From contig JWZX01003406.1 in assembly GCA_001275005.1 (NCBI GenBank), forward strand, positions 1 to 37,669: a DNA stretch of 37,669 nucleotides. Reading direction: 5' to 3'. The notes under the pieces were generated by a model. The model did not search any database and was not told the origin of the DNA. It saw nothing but the letters and a program-made list of their open reading frames with translations. The position numbers and the translations under genes are program-made. Each line of letters opens with the position of its first letter. Position 1 is the stretch's first letter. The DNA comes from Chrysochromulina tobinii (Eukaryota > Haptophyta > Prymnesiales > Chrysochromulinaceae). Shown piece by piece: positions 9,064-18,571 of the stretch.

Positions 9064-11424
9064 CTGTGACAACGGCCTGTGATAGGTCCGACGCCAGCAG
9101 GATCGCATCGGGCGGCTTGAGGTTCTGGTTAGAGAAGTCAGCGGTGGTCTGGTCTCGTTTTATGCCCGAGACCATGATGCCCTTCTCGGTGCCGATCTTG
9201 GCGAGCATCGTGGCCGACTCAATGTTGAGACCCTTCTTGAGCGCATCGACCTTGGCGCCACGATCCAGGAGCGCACGCGCGATTGCCTCACGCCCATGCT
9301 CGCAAGCCACCAGCAGCGCCGTCGTTCCGCGCGGGCCGACTGCGTTCACTACGTCGTGCCCCGCGCGGTCGAGGATAGCCAAGACCACCTCCAGCCTATC
9401 CTCCCTGATCGCATACTCCAGAGCGCTCACCCCACGATCGTCCCGGCAGGTAACGTCCGCCCCACGCTCGAGGAGCATTGTGACGACTGCAGCGTGACCT
9501 CCGTGCGCCGCGGACATGAGCGCAGTCATATCGCGGTCGTTGACCTGGTCGATTAGCTCCGGCGATTCGTCGAGGAGCGCTCGAAGCTCGTCGACCTGCC
9601 CAAACTGCGCTGCTTGCACGTGCGCCGCGACTCCGATCATGCCTCCCACTGATGGCTCTTTGTTGGGGAAGGGCCACAGCCGAATCTCGCGGTCCGCGAG
9701 GTTCCGCTCACAAAGGCACAAGGCCTCCTTCCGCAAGGCCTCCTTCCTTTCGGGCGGGCAGCCCCCGAACGAGCGTTGCAACAGCCCGTCGACCTGGCGC
9801 CATCTGAGCTTCCGATGCCATTGGTTCAGTTCGGATCTCAACGGAAAGTACCCGCCATGCTCCTCGCGGCAGTGAGGGTGCGCGTTGTGGCCTCAGGGCT
9901 GAAAGCACATCCAGCAGAATGCCACATGGCAGCTGCTGCACGTCATCGCGATGCAACCATCTGGATTCGGGTCGCAGAACACCCCACAATATGGGCAGCT
10001 GAGGTTCAGGGCCTCGTGGAGCTCTGGCTGAAGCGACTCGGGAGTGTTAACCTCTCCCTCGTCCGGCGTCTCCGTCGTCTCAATCGTCTCGAGGTACTGC
10101 CGCAGCCCATCTCCGAAGAGGAGGGGCTCGACCATGCTGCGACAGAAGGCTGCTGGTGGTCGCCCAGGCAGTTGAGAGCCCCATTCGAGCTGCGCAGCTT
10201 TGCCGAGCCAGCGAGGCTGCAAATGTACCCCTGAAGGCATGGCGAGCAGATCAGGTGGCCCTCGGGGCAGGCGAGCCCGCGGCGCGTGCTGACCTCCTCG
10301 AGGCAGATGAGGCACAGCGCTTGCGTGGCGGCCACTCCATCAGAAAAGGCAGAAGCAACAGTGATGAGCACGCGAAGGCGGGACCAGCGCTGCGTCGCAG
10401 GAGGCAGGTGACCTGCAGGCGCCGAGGAGGAGTCCAGCACGCTCATGCGGAGCACGTCTGCGAGCTTGAAGGCCAACTCGTGCATCGTGAGCTCGAGTGC
10501 CTCGCACTTGGGTGCAAGCTCCAGCAGCGCCATGCTCACAGCAGGCGGGGACGATGCTCCGGCGCTGCCCAGCTCGTGGAGGAGTCGGCCAACTGTGCGT
10601 AGGTCGGCATCGCGTGCGAGCGCTTTCTCGCCCAGCGTCGCTGACCCGGATGATGGACGCGCGTGCAGGCTGCCACAAGGTAGCAGCCACGCGCTCCCAT
10701 CATGGCGGACGCCAACAGCTGCGGGGGTCACCGCGCCGTGCGCTTCTCCCGCCCCGTGCAGAGCGCACAGGCCCACCGCGACTCCGTTGAAGACGGTTAG
10801 GAGCGTCTGCCAAGGGTGGCGTGCGAACCATGGTTCGGTAGCGTCTGCGTCCGCAAAGGTGCCAAGCTCAGGCCACCCGAAGAACAATGCGCTCTTGGGC
10901 TCAACCGGATGGCGGGCGACTGCGCAGAGCCGTGCCATGTGCGGAAGCAACCCAAGCGTGTGCAGGCGGTCGATGGAGTCGTCGTCGATGCGCTCGCTCA
11001 GAACAATAGGCATCAGGGGCGCCGAGCTCGGGTAACGGAGGAGGCTGGGAAGCAGCACAGCGTCCGGCGGCGATACTCGGAGAGCCTCCTCAGCCACTCG
11101 CCATGGGACTTGCTCGCAGACGATTATACTGCGATGAGCCACGCTTATCGACGCGGCGGATGGATACACCGATTCGGAGCGCATCCGCCGCGGTGCAAGC
11201 GCAGGTGGGCTGATCGTGGCTTGCTGTGGAGTGAAGCTGCTGGCGGCTCTTCGGGGGAGCATGGGAGCGCCAGCAGCAGCTCGTTCCGCGTCGCGCAAAA
11301 CCGCAATGGCCTTGGCGTCGACCCTTTGCTCTGAGAGCGTGCGCGCGAGGCTGACGGGCGTGGCGGCGGCCACCTCGAGCTCATCGCTGGGGGTCGGTGC
11401 CCGCCGTGGCTGCATGAATTCCAT

Positions 11425-11792
11425 GAGTCGAAGATGGCGGTTCTCGTCAAAAAGGTCAGCTACGTGTTGTGTGCGCAATCCGCATCCTATTAACGTTGGT
11501 TTTCTCCTTCACAAGCTCAACGGGCGAGAACGAATCCAAAGGCGCGAGGCATCCGACATGAATGTTATCCACTTGCGTCGTCGTGTCGTTCGGCTGCGCG
11601 TTGAGGATTGAAAGCCATCTTTAATCTGCATCGCTCGCCGTTCCTTCGGCCTCGGGATGGTGACATCGAACGTCGTCGCGCAGGTCACCAATTGCTCAGG
11701 GGCATCAGAGGTGTGCACGACGTCCAAAACTCAACCCTGATCTTGACTGCGCCGAGCGCATTTGCTCTCTCTCTATCCTAAGGAGCGAATGC
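11425..11792. other. Divergent spacer upstream of the decayed gene
   Basis: This spacer lies between the start of the decayed multidomain gene and the start of the proline-rich frame on the plus strand. A few in-frame codons upstream of 11424 stay open as far as a TGA near 11510. It has no recognisable gene and would hold both promoters if both genes are, or were, transcribed. Confidence 0.35.
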
Positions 11793-12440
11793 ATGGGCCG
11801 CGTTCTGCAGGTGCCGTGTCCGCTCGTCGGGGCTTCTTCATCTACGATGGGCTCACCTCCGCCTGTGCTTGGCGCTCGGAAAGCCACACACGGGCTTCCC
11901 CAGCCGCTGGCCCTTCTAGCTCTCGACTCCGGTTGGGCCGAGTCTGAGACGGGGAGCAGCTTTTGGTCAACGGGACGTGCGCAGGCACGGCTCGCAGCCG
12001 AGCTTGATGCAGCGAGAGAGCAGCATGTTGATGCCTTCGAGGATGACAAGGGAGGCTGGCAGCGATCACCACCACCATCACCACCACCACATTTCCGGGT
12101 GCTCCCGCCTTCGCCGTCGCCGCTACCATCACCGTCTCCGCCATCGCCGCAGCCGCCCCCGCCATCTCTACGACACCGCGCTCGCCAGCAGGAGCGGCAG
12201 CAGCCTTCACCGTCGCCCCCCATTAAAAATTTTGTGCAACAGGAATTGCAGCAGCCTCCACCGCCACCCCCCAAAAAGGTTGGGTCACCCACTGCTGCAT
12301 CTCCCTCGGAACCTCTCGATTCAGAACAGGTGCCACTACGGCTGCTCGTGCTGCAAATAGTCAACGTCGTCATGAGTGCCACTCTCCTGACGCTCGTGGC
12401 CCTGGGGAGCATCAGCATCGTTGAGGCAGTCCGGTCGTGA
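11793..12440 (+). CDS. Possible proline-rich, tail-anchored membrane protein
   Basis: This 215-residue frame has an unremarkable N-terminal third, then a Pro/Ser-rich tract at residues about 91-160 with SPPPSPPP, PSPSPLPSPSPP and QPPPPPP. A single hydrophobic helix follows near the C-terminus (about 181-210, LLVLQIVNVVMSATLLTLVAL). SP/PP-rich tracts resemble algal hydroxyproline-rich glycoproteins, and the terminal helix would make it tail-anchored. No catalytic domain is present. The opposite strand carries a longer frame over the same span, but it is Cys/Gly/Ser-rich and reads like the complement of the Pro codons. The start at 11793 is the first Met in frame, and a later Met at residue 19 is possible. 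Its existence as a gene is uncertain. Confidence 0.4.
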   Translation: MGRVLQVPCPLVGASSSTMGSPPPVLGARKATHGLPQPLALLALDSGWAESETGSSFWSTGRAQARLAAELDAAREQHVDAFEDDKGGWQRSPPPSPPPHFRVLPPSPSPLPSPSPPSPQPPPPSLRHRARQQERQQPSPSPPIKNFVQQELQQPPPPPPKKVGSPTAASPSEPLDSEQVPLRLLVLQIVNVVMSATLLTLVALGSISIVEAVRS

Positions 12441-13082
12441 GGGGCCTGTGGGGCATGTTCGTGGCCACCTCGCGCGGCAGCAGACCTCGAGGCCGGAGAG
12501 GGTGGTCGCTCGGTCCTAGCTCGGTCCAGGGCTGCCATCAATGCTGTGATTGTGCATGGCGTTGCTCCCGTGCTCGGCAATGAGGGTGTGCCAACGCTCC
12601 GCTCAACAGCGGCGATCATGCGAGACGCGAGAACTCGGCAGTCCGATGATTTTGTGGAGGCCTGGGCAGACACATGGCGCGCGCCCCGGCCGGGGATGGT
12701 GCCGCAAGCGCTATAAGAAGTTTGTTTCTCTGATACAAACCGCGAAGTAACCCGTCCCACTTGCTTTGCCTATGTAACTTGCCACACTACCCAGGCTTTA
12801 ACCACTGAACCACACAACCACTGCCCGGCGTGCCCGGCGCGAGCGCGACGTCGCGGATGCCCCCGCCCGTGTTTGGAGCTCGACGGACCGCAGAAGCAGC
12901 CTTGAAAGCAGCCTGCACGCTCAGCACACATGGCCATCGGCATCGCATGCGCGCGCCATGGCACGACCGCACTGCGTGGGTAGTGGAGCGTGGTCACCCG
13001 GGCATGTTAGACCATGGATCGCACCGGGTCCGACTACAGCACTGCAGAGCAGTCCGAGGAAGCACTCGTCAGCAGAGCCGAC
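12441..13082. other. Spacer, no gene recognised
   Basis: This is a spacer of about 640 bases with only short overlapping frames. A minus-strand stretch near 12785-12830 resembles a tRNA D-arm (TGGTTCAGTGGTTA), but no matching T-arm or acceptor stem follows. The right part must hold the 3' end of the GHITM-like gene. Confidence 0.5.
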
Positions 13083-14120
13083 CTAGTCGTTGCTCCGCCC
13101 CATGAGCAGGATGAGAATGCGCGTGAAGATTTGCTTGAAGTCGATGAACAGGTCCACCGCGTGCTTGAGGTGGTCGTCTTCACCCATCTCGTACTCGTCG
13201 ATCATCTTTTGCGTATCGTAAGCGACGTACAGAGTGAAGAGCGTTAGTCCACCGTACATGTGCACGCCGTGCAGCAGCGGATACCACGCCGATGTGACCG
13301 GGACGAACATCGAGGCGATGCCCGCGCCCATCAGCACGAGCACCCCACCACCCAGCGGCACGCCCCAGCGCAGCATCGCTCCACGCGGTGCCAGGAGCGA
13401 GAGCGCAGTCATCGAGCCGAAGAGGGCCGTCGTGATGATGAGCGCCTGCGGCACGATCGCTGGGCTCACCTTGAGTGCCAGCAGTAGCAGCGGCGCGAGC
13501 GCAACGCCCGACAGGCCGGTGAACGCTGCGTACAGTCCCGCACGGAGCGCAAACGAGTGCGTGTGCTTGCTCGTGTACATGAGTCCCACGAGCGGCACCA
13601 ATGCTGCGAGACCAGGGATGATCGGATGCATCGTGGCGAGTGGCGTGGCCATCGCAAAGAGTGAGCCGCCGGCTGCGATACCAATGCCCGCGGCGAGCGT
13701 CGCGTAGACCTTGCGCATGTGTTCGACAACGCCAGTGGACAACGCATCGAACTGTGTTCCCTGTCGCTGCTCGTCACGCCGCGAGCCGTACGAAGGGAAC
13801 GTCGCACCCGGTGCACCTGCAGGCGGTGCGGACTGTTGCTGGGAGAGCCAGTCACTCTTCTGCGGTGGCACCTCCTCCTCAAGTACCTGCGTCCGCTTCT
13901 TCCCAAAGCGCGACTCCTTGCCATACGCAAGCCCACGTCGAGGTGTGCTGCGCATGACCATGTCTGTGGTGCAAGGCAGGGTGGCGCCCTTGACATTGGA
14001 CGGTGCCTTTTGGAAGGTCGCGCACTTAATCTGGTGGAGCGATCGTGAGGGTGCTGCAATGCTTGGAGCGATCGTGAACAGCGGCCGGCGAATGGCGGCG
14101 ATCGACAAACGCGCGAACAT
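13083..14120 (-). CDS. GHITM/TMBIM5-like mitochondrial inner-membrane protein
   Basis: This 345-residue protein belongs to the Bax-inhibitor-1 (TMBIM) family, closest in layout to GHITM/MICS1. That protein sits in the mitochondrial inner membrane and is linked to cristae structure and cation transport. The N-terminus (MFARLSIAAIRRPLFTIAP) is Arg-rich, lacks acidic residues and looks like a presequence. A loosely structured region runs to about residue 130. Six transmembrane helices follow between about 139 and 302, then the family motif YDTQKMI at 301-307 and a last amphipathic or re-entrant segment (LFIDFKQIFTRILILL). The Asp in YDTQ and in LFIDF match the family's conserved acidic residues. 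The frame opens four codons upstream at a TTG, so the ATG at 14120 is the likely start. Confidence 0.9.
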   Translation of the reverse strand: MFARLSIAAIRRPLFTIAPSIAAPSRSLHQIKCATFQKAPSNVKGATLPCTTDMVMRSTPRRGLAYGKESRFGKKRTQVLEEEVPPQKSDWLSQQQSAPPAGAPGATFPSYGSRRDEQRQGTQFDALSTGVVEHMRKVYATLAAGIGIAAGGSLFAMATPLATMHPIIPGLAALVPLVGLMYTSKHTHSFALRAGLYAAFTGLSGVALAPLLLLALKVSPAIVPQALIITTALFGSMTALSLLAPRGAMLRWGVPLGGGVLVLMGAGIASMFVPVTSAWYPLLHGVHMYGGLTLFTLYVAYDTQKMIDEYEMGEDDHLKHAVDLFIDFKQIFTRILILLMGRSND

Positions 14121-14180
14121 CGTCAAGATCAACTCTAGACGCGCTCAGAAGAAAGTGTGAATGTGAATTAGGCGTTTGTC

Positions 14181-15443
14181 TCACGCCGCTGTGTAAGCCA
14201 TGCAGGCCGTGACCAAAGCTCGCTCCAACTCTGCATTCGCGACGGGAAGAACGTTTGAGCGCGCAGTTCGCCAGCGCCAGCGCACCTGAGGCTCCACGCC
14301 CTTGGAAAGATCGAGCATCTGTCGGCCTCGGCGCCGACCAACGGCAAGCGTATACGCGGTGAATGACACGGCGTGGCCGTCGCTTTGATAGACGACCGCC
14401 TGCGACGAGCCCTTGCCGTAGGTGCACTGGCCCACGACGAGCGCGCCGCCCGACTGCGCGAGGGCACCAGCAAAGACCTCAGCGCTCGACGCCGATGCGC
14501 GGTCCACCAGCACCACATATGGTGGGCGGTTTCGCCTCGCATTCACACCCGGCAGCTCCGAACGGTGGAACCAGCGTCGATGAAAGCTCTTGACCACCCG
14601 AGGTGGCGCCGCCTTACAAAGCGAGAGGATGTGCGCACCTCGAGGCAGTAACATGCGGCACGCGCTTATCGCCTCCGGAAGCAGGCCGCCCTCGTTACCA
14701 CGCAGGTCAAACACGAGCATCTCGTCCTTTGACGTGCTGCGCAACTTGCGCAGGTGCGCCCGCAGCTCCGCCGCAGTGGTTGATCCAAAGCTGGAGATGG
14801 TGACGATATTGCAGCGCATCGCACCGCAGTTGAGGGGACGACACGACACTGTACTGAGCGGCACCATAGTGCGCCTCAGCCTCACCGTACGGATCGCGGC
14901 GCGCTTGCGCAATGTGATAAGCACCTCCTCGCCCTCGGGGCCCATGTCAACGATCTCGAGTGCCTCTTCCCGAGAGGCACCAGCGAGCGGCAGCCCGCAC
15001 ACCTCGAGCACCTCGTCGTCAGCCTGTAGGCCGGCGTGTGCTGCCGCCGAGCCCTCTTCCACTGAGCGCACCACGGAGACTCGTCGCCAGCCATGCCACG
15101 GTCGACCCGACGCCGGCTGCCGAGCAAATCGCATCTCCAGCTTGAGGCCGAGAGACACGCGCCCATGGAAACGCTCACGTGCTGCAACGGCCTGTGACGG
15201 CCGCAGGTGGGTCGCTAGCGGATCGAGCAGCTGCCGCATCGCCCATGAGCAAACGTCAAGAAAGGCTTCCTCGCTGTCGTCCTCACGTAGCCGCTTCTCA
15301 GCATCTTGCTGCAGGTCTTGAAGGCTTCGTATTGGAATATACGCTGGGCCACCGTGGGTGCGGCGCAGTGTGTCAAATAGCTCGCCGAGCCTCTCGTGCG
15401 TCGTAGAGACCGTACATGCGGCGGCTAAGACGACGAACAGCAT
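14181..15443 (-). CDS. C-terminal processing protease (S41A, PDZ-containing)
   Basis: This 420-residue serine protease of the CtpA/Prc/tail-specific family trims C-termini of substrate proteins. Residues 1-15 (MLFVVLAAACTVSTT) form a short hydrophobic signal peptide. A helical N-terminal domain is followed by a PDZ domain at about 118-190 (EEGSAAAHAGLQADDEVLEVCG). The S41 core follows, with VTISSFGSTTAAEL, VFDLRGNEGGLLPEA and the catalytic pair Ser319 (in DRASASSAEVF) and Lys344 (in TYGKGSSQ). Their 25-residue spacing equals that of E. coli Prc. In algae with complex plastids such enzymes can mature photosystem II D1 in the thylakoid lumen. The short leader lacks a clear transit peptide, so the secretory pathway is equally possible. 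The gene starts about 60 bases before the end of the GHITM-like gene's neighbourhood and reads the same way. Confidence 0.9.
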   Translation of the reverse strand: MLFVVLAAACTVSTTHERLGELFDTLRRTHGGPAYIPIRSLQDLQQDAEKRLREDDSEEAFLDVCSWAMRQLLDPLATHLRPSQAVAARERFHGRVSLGLKLEMRFARQPASGRPWHGWRRVSVVRSVEEGSAAAHAGLQADDEVLEVCGLPLAGASREEALEIVDMGPEGEEVLITLRKRAAIRTVRLRRTMVPLSTVSCRPLNCGAMRCNIVTISSFGSTTAAELRAHLRKLRSTSKDEMLVFDLRGNEGGLLPEAISACRMLLPRGAHILSLCKAAPPRVVKSFHRRWFHRSELPGVNARRNRPPYVVLVDRASASSAEVFAGALAQSGGALVVGQCTYGKGSSQAVVYQSDGHAVSFTAYTLAVGRRRGRQMLDLSKGVEPQVRWRWRTARSNVLPVANAELERALVTACMAYTAA

Positions 15444-16294
15444 CGCTCCGCTTCACACGCATGTGCGATGTGGTTCATGTTAATACACACAACACGAAAG
15501 CAGCACAGCCGTGAAGACAAAACAATACAATACAGGCCAGGCCTCAACTGAGACACATGCAGGCAGAGAGCTGAGAAACAGCCTATAAGAGAGGATCGGC
15601 GAGACCCAAATATGAACTCGGGAGGGAGCGCGCCCGCCGACATGGGCGGTGAACCCCCCACATCACAGCCAATTTACAAAGACACCGGGCCGGTGTACAT
15701 AGTAATTCACCTTATGAATGGTTGTGCTCACGGATCTGACTCACACGAGATCATGGCACGAGGCTCCCGACCAACTTCGCTGCTTTTATTTGTACGATTC
15801 GACCTACGAGCTACGATGGTCGTAAGCTTCACCGGCCGCACCACATCAATCATGATATCAGTACGTCGATGCCAATGTCTCATGCGCCACGTCGGGTCCT
15901 CGTGGACGGTGAAGGGCGCCATGTGCCTCGTTGGGGCTGGGGCGGACGACGGATTGTGCAAGTAGCTTGCAAACCGGCCAAACCAGAAACCTCGATGGCT
16001 CGAACGCCCGAAACCCAAACCCGGAAACCGCCCACGCGCTGTGTTGAACGCGCTCGGGCGCCGGGGACTCGCTCGTACACGATTTTAGTCCGGTCTCTCA
16101 GCTCGGCTTGACTGTGTGACGCAGTCACTCCCGGGATCGATACGACCGCGGACCTGCCGTTTTAAAAACGTCACGACTCACGTTCGCCCTTGCAAAGTTG
16201 CATAAATCGGGGGCGCGTCGAACCGCCTCGGCCGGGATCCCCGCCAAGGGGTAGCCGCCGCTGCTCTCGGACTGTACGTAGCCACAGACAACTC
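15444..16294. other. Spacer of about 850 bases, no gene recognised
   Basis: The left half is less GC-rich than most spacers here. Short frames exist on both strands (for example near 15612-15965 on plus and 15728-15922 on minus), but none shows a known domain. The right half is GC-rich and includes the 3' end of the GT77 gene. I see no RNA gene or repeat. Confidence 0.5.
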
Positions 16295-18571
16295 CTAGAC
16301 CGAGGTAGCCCCTACAACGCCCACTGAGATGTGTTCCTTCGGTATGTGGTACGCGAGGCACGAGCGCTGAGCCTGACCATCCCCTTCGCAGGATGTAGGC
16401 AAGGGCGGTGGCCTCTGCACACCTCGCGATACATTCATGAGGTACGTCTTATGCTTGCGGCAGCCCTCGCGCCCGTGCTTCTTGCACTCGACAAAATATG
16501 GGTTGTCGGTCGTGTCGCAGTGGTCATAGCTGAACGCTAGGAGGTGGGGCAATCTGCTGGCAAGCTCGTGCACCTCTGGCAGCCCACCAAGGCAGCGGCA
16601 CAGGCGGCCGAGATCAGCGGCGTCGATGCTCAGGACTGGCGCAGCCTGGGCAGACTGGCTACCTCGTATAGTCTTCACCGCCTGCTCAAACGTCGAGCCG
16701 CTGGCAATCGTGAGCTGACTCGCCGACCGACTCGCCGCCTCCCCAGCGACAGGCGAGGACACGTGCAAGGTGACAGCGGAGGCGAGCAGCTCTGGCGGCG
16801 CCCGGGGGTTGGTGAAGAAGGAGTGTTCGCGCCACTCAAGCTCGCCAACCATGCTCTGCAGCTCGAAAGCATGGTCGATTGGGCACACAAAGGGCTGCGG
16901 CATCTCCACCTGAGAGCCAATTAAGCAGTGATTGAGGATGGTCCAAAAGCGGTCGAGCATGCACCACAAGGGCGGGAACACGAGCGTGCGCTCAAGGGCC
17001 TTGGCGAGCACGAAAGCGTCCATCAGCCACTGGCGCTGCAGCATCATCAGCTTGAGGTGCGAGCGCACGCAGTGATGCGGGTCAATTGCTTCGGATTGCA
17101 GCAGCTCTGAGCGCATCGGTGTCAACAGTTTCGCGGGCATCGAGGTCAGCCGCAGGAAGCGCCCGTGCCAGTGCTTCTGGGGCGTATCGAGCAACCACAG
17201 GTGCTCGTCGCGAAGGCGCTCGCGCTTGCCGTAGGCGTATGTGGTTCCGTCGCCATACTGGTACGTGGTGTGCACGCACACCGGTGGCACGCCGACGATG
17301 TTGTGCAGCTTTTGCACGAAGAAGGTGTGACCATTCGACACCTCGGCGATCGGGAAGGTGCCGATCGTCACGCTCGCATTCGTGCTCCCGAACCGGCGCT
17401 GGAACAGGAAGAGTGCACGGAGGTTGGGGTCGGAAGAGTCGAAGGCATCCGCTCTCGTTGGCATGCCCACTGGCGCTCTGCCTCCCTTGCTGGTTGACGT
17501 CGCAAGGATGTTGGCTGCCGCATCAGGCAGCCAAGCGGAGCGCGACGCTGCTTCGAACTTGAGATTGTGGAAGGTGCGGGGCCGTAGCACTTCATTGAGC
17601 CAATACTGGTCGTGGTTGGGATTGCCAGCAGCAATGGCCTTCGCCATAGCCTCCTTCCACTCATCCAGCACGGCAAGCGCGCCGGGTGAGTTGCGAAAGA
17701 AGGTCACCCCCGTGTTGAGTTCTGAATGAACGTGCCACTGGTGCTTGTCACTGTCCATGTACTGCTGCACTTGATCCACGGACAGGACGACGTCTGCAAA
17801 GGCGAGCAGTCCACAACTCGGACGCACCGTCGGCTTGGTCGCGTCACCGTAGCGTACGAGCGGCCATGGCGACTGGAGCCACGCAACGTCGACGTCGGAG
17901 ACCATCGCGTCGAGTCCGGTGACGAGCATCTGGCGGATGAAAATTTGCTTGATGAGCCCCATACGCAAGAAGGTGCCGGGCGCATACCGGTAGTACGTCG
18001 TGGCCGCGCGCGACCCCAAACTGTCTGCTCCCAATTTCAACAGAACGTCGTCAGCGATCGTCGCAGCAGGAATGCCCTGCTCGTCGCACAGCGCAGCCAT
18101 CTTGGCATCGAGCGCGCCGACCAGGTAGAGACGCTGGTCCAGCTTGCGCACGTGAGCCACCCAATTGAGAAGGAAATCGGCCATCGAGTGCGAGCCAAAA
18201 GTGAGAAATACGGCGCGTACGCCGCCGTCCGCGCATGAGCTCCACAATCGCTTTGCATGCGCGTTGAGCGAGAGAGGACCAAAGCTCAGCCTGTCCGAGC
18301 TGCAGCCGTCCGATGGTGTCGCAGAACGTGGAAGACTGTGCAACTCCGTCGCGAGTGGCGGACTCTCTCGCTGCGCACTGCCGCCATTCTCGCTGACTCC
18401 GTCTGCGGCAGGGCTCGTGCTACGCTCAGGGGGCGACCACTCTGGCACGGTCGTGGCGTGACGTCGTGCTGCAATCGGTGCGCCTGGCTCGCTGTGGAGT
18501 ATTAGCTGTGCTGTGGTGGCCAATATCAGTGCGACCGCTACTAGCGTCGCACCTGCGCATTTGCCGCGCAT
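16295..18571 (-). CDS. GT77-family glycosyltransferase, XEG113-like (putative arabinosyltransferase)
   Basis: This 758-residue type II Golgi protein has a short cytosolic tail and a signal-anchor helix at about residues 7-25, then a Ser/Pro-rich stem. The nucleotide-sugar transferase domain runs from about 115 to 345. It contains the metal-binding DxD at 226-228 (SDVDVAWLQSPW), SELNTGVTFFRN and NHDQYWLNEVL. The C-terminal half has VHTTYQYGDG (433 onward), KRERLRDEHLWL, KALERTLVFPPLWC and FVCPIDHAFE. That arrangement matches plant XEG113-type arabinosyltransferases, which extend arabinose on hydroxyproline glycoproteins. The sugar donor here is inferred. The frame opens 15 codons upstream at TTG, so the ATG at 18571, just before the anchor, is preferred. 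A secreted prolyl-hydroxylase-like gene lies immediately upstream on the same strand. Confidence 0.85.
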   Translation of the reverse strand: MRGKCAGATLVAVALILATTAQLILHSEPGAPIAARRHATTVPEWSPPERSTSPAADGVSENGGSAQRESPPLATELHSLPRSATPSDGCSSDRLSFGPLSLNAHAKRLWSSCADGGVRAVFLTFGSHSMADFLLNWVAHVRKLDQRLYLVGALDAKMAALCDEQGIPAATIADDVLLKLGADSLGSRAATTYYRYAPGTFLRMGLIKQIFIRQMLVTGLDAMVSDVDVAWLQSPWPLVRYGDATKPTVRPSCGLLAFADVVLSVDQVQQYMDSDKHQWHVHSELNTGVTFFRNSPGALAVLDEWKEAMAKAIAAGNPNHDQYWLNEVLRPRTFHNLKFEAASRSAWLPDAAANILATSTSKGGRAPVGMPTRADAFDSSDPNLRALFLFQRRFGSTNASVTIGTFPIAEVSNGHTFFVQKLHNIVGVPPVCVHTTYQYGDGTTYAYGKRERLRDEHLWLLDTPQKHWHGRFLRLTSMPAKLLTPMRSELLQSEAIDPHHCVRSHLKLMMLQRQWLMDAFVLAKALERTLVFPPLWCMLDRFWTILNHCLIGSQVEMPQPFVCPIDHAFELQSMVGELEWREHSFFTNPRAPPELLASAVTLHVSSPVAGEAASRSASQLTIASGSTFEQAVKTIRGSQSAQAAPVLSIDAADLGRLCRCLGGLPEVHELASRLPHLLAFSYDHCDTTDNPYFVECKKHGREGCRKHKTYLMNVSRGVQRPPPLPTSCEGDGQAQRSCLAYHIPKEHISVGVVGATSV

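Larger units (their letters stand above)
8020..11424 (-). pseudogene. Disrupted pseudokinase / RING-IBR / ankyrin / LRR gene
   Basis: Read in order on the minus strand, the pieces make one multidomain protein. First comes a protein-kinase-like region containing AHGAVTPAAVGV where active kinases have HRDLKxxN, so it appears catalytically dead. Next is a RING-like CLICLEEV...CPEGHLICSPC, then an IBR/RING2-like segment with CPYC, GCIAMTCSSC and FCWMCF. About four ankyrin repeats follow (MTALMSAAHGGH, GTTALLVACEHGR), then ribonuclease-inhibitor-type LRRs (GLTALNLSDNRLKDEG, SAVCEAIQSNKETKLASLN). Breaks: a missing base near 10168, an in-frame TGA at 9893-9895, a 4-base insertion near 9010, a 20-base deletion near 8984 and a 1-base deletion near 8472. 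The last three are judged against sibling repeats. The start is the Met at 11424; the frame opens further to 11478 without an ATG. Such architectures suggest ubiquitin ligase or immune-like roles, but the function is unknown. Confidence 0.7.

Noticed and set aside
12050-12100. Run of His codons (CACCAC...) in another plus frame
   Set aside because: It is the same CCACCA-rich DNA that encodes the SPPPSPPP tract in the preferred frame; the His-run frame has no supporting context.
11705-12760. Long minus-strand frame opposite the proline-rich frame
   Set aside because: It is Gly/Cys/Ser/Arg-rich with no domain, as expected from the complement of Pro codons. It has no credible N-terminus.
12785-12830. 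Minus-strand tRNA-like sequence with TGGTTCAGTGGTTA
   Set aside because: It matches a D-arm/A-box, but there is no paired anticodon stem, no GGTTCRA T-loop within a tRNA length and no closing acceptor stem.
12840-12900. Short PPPVFGAR-like match to PPPVLGAR at about 11860
   Set aside because: The similarity is only about eight residues in Pro-rich, GC-rich DNA and does not extend, so chance is likely.
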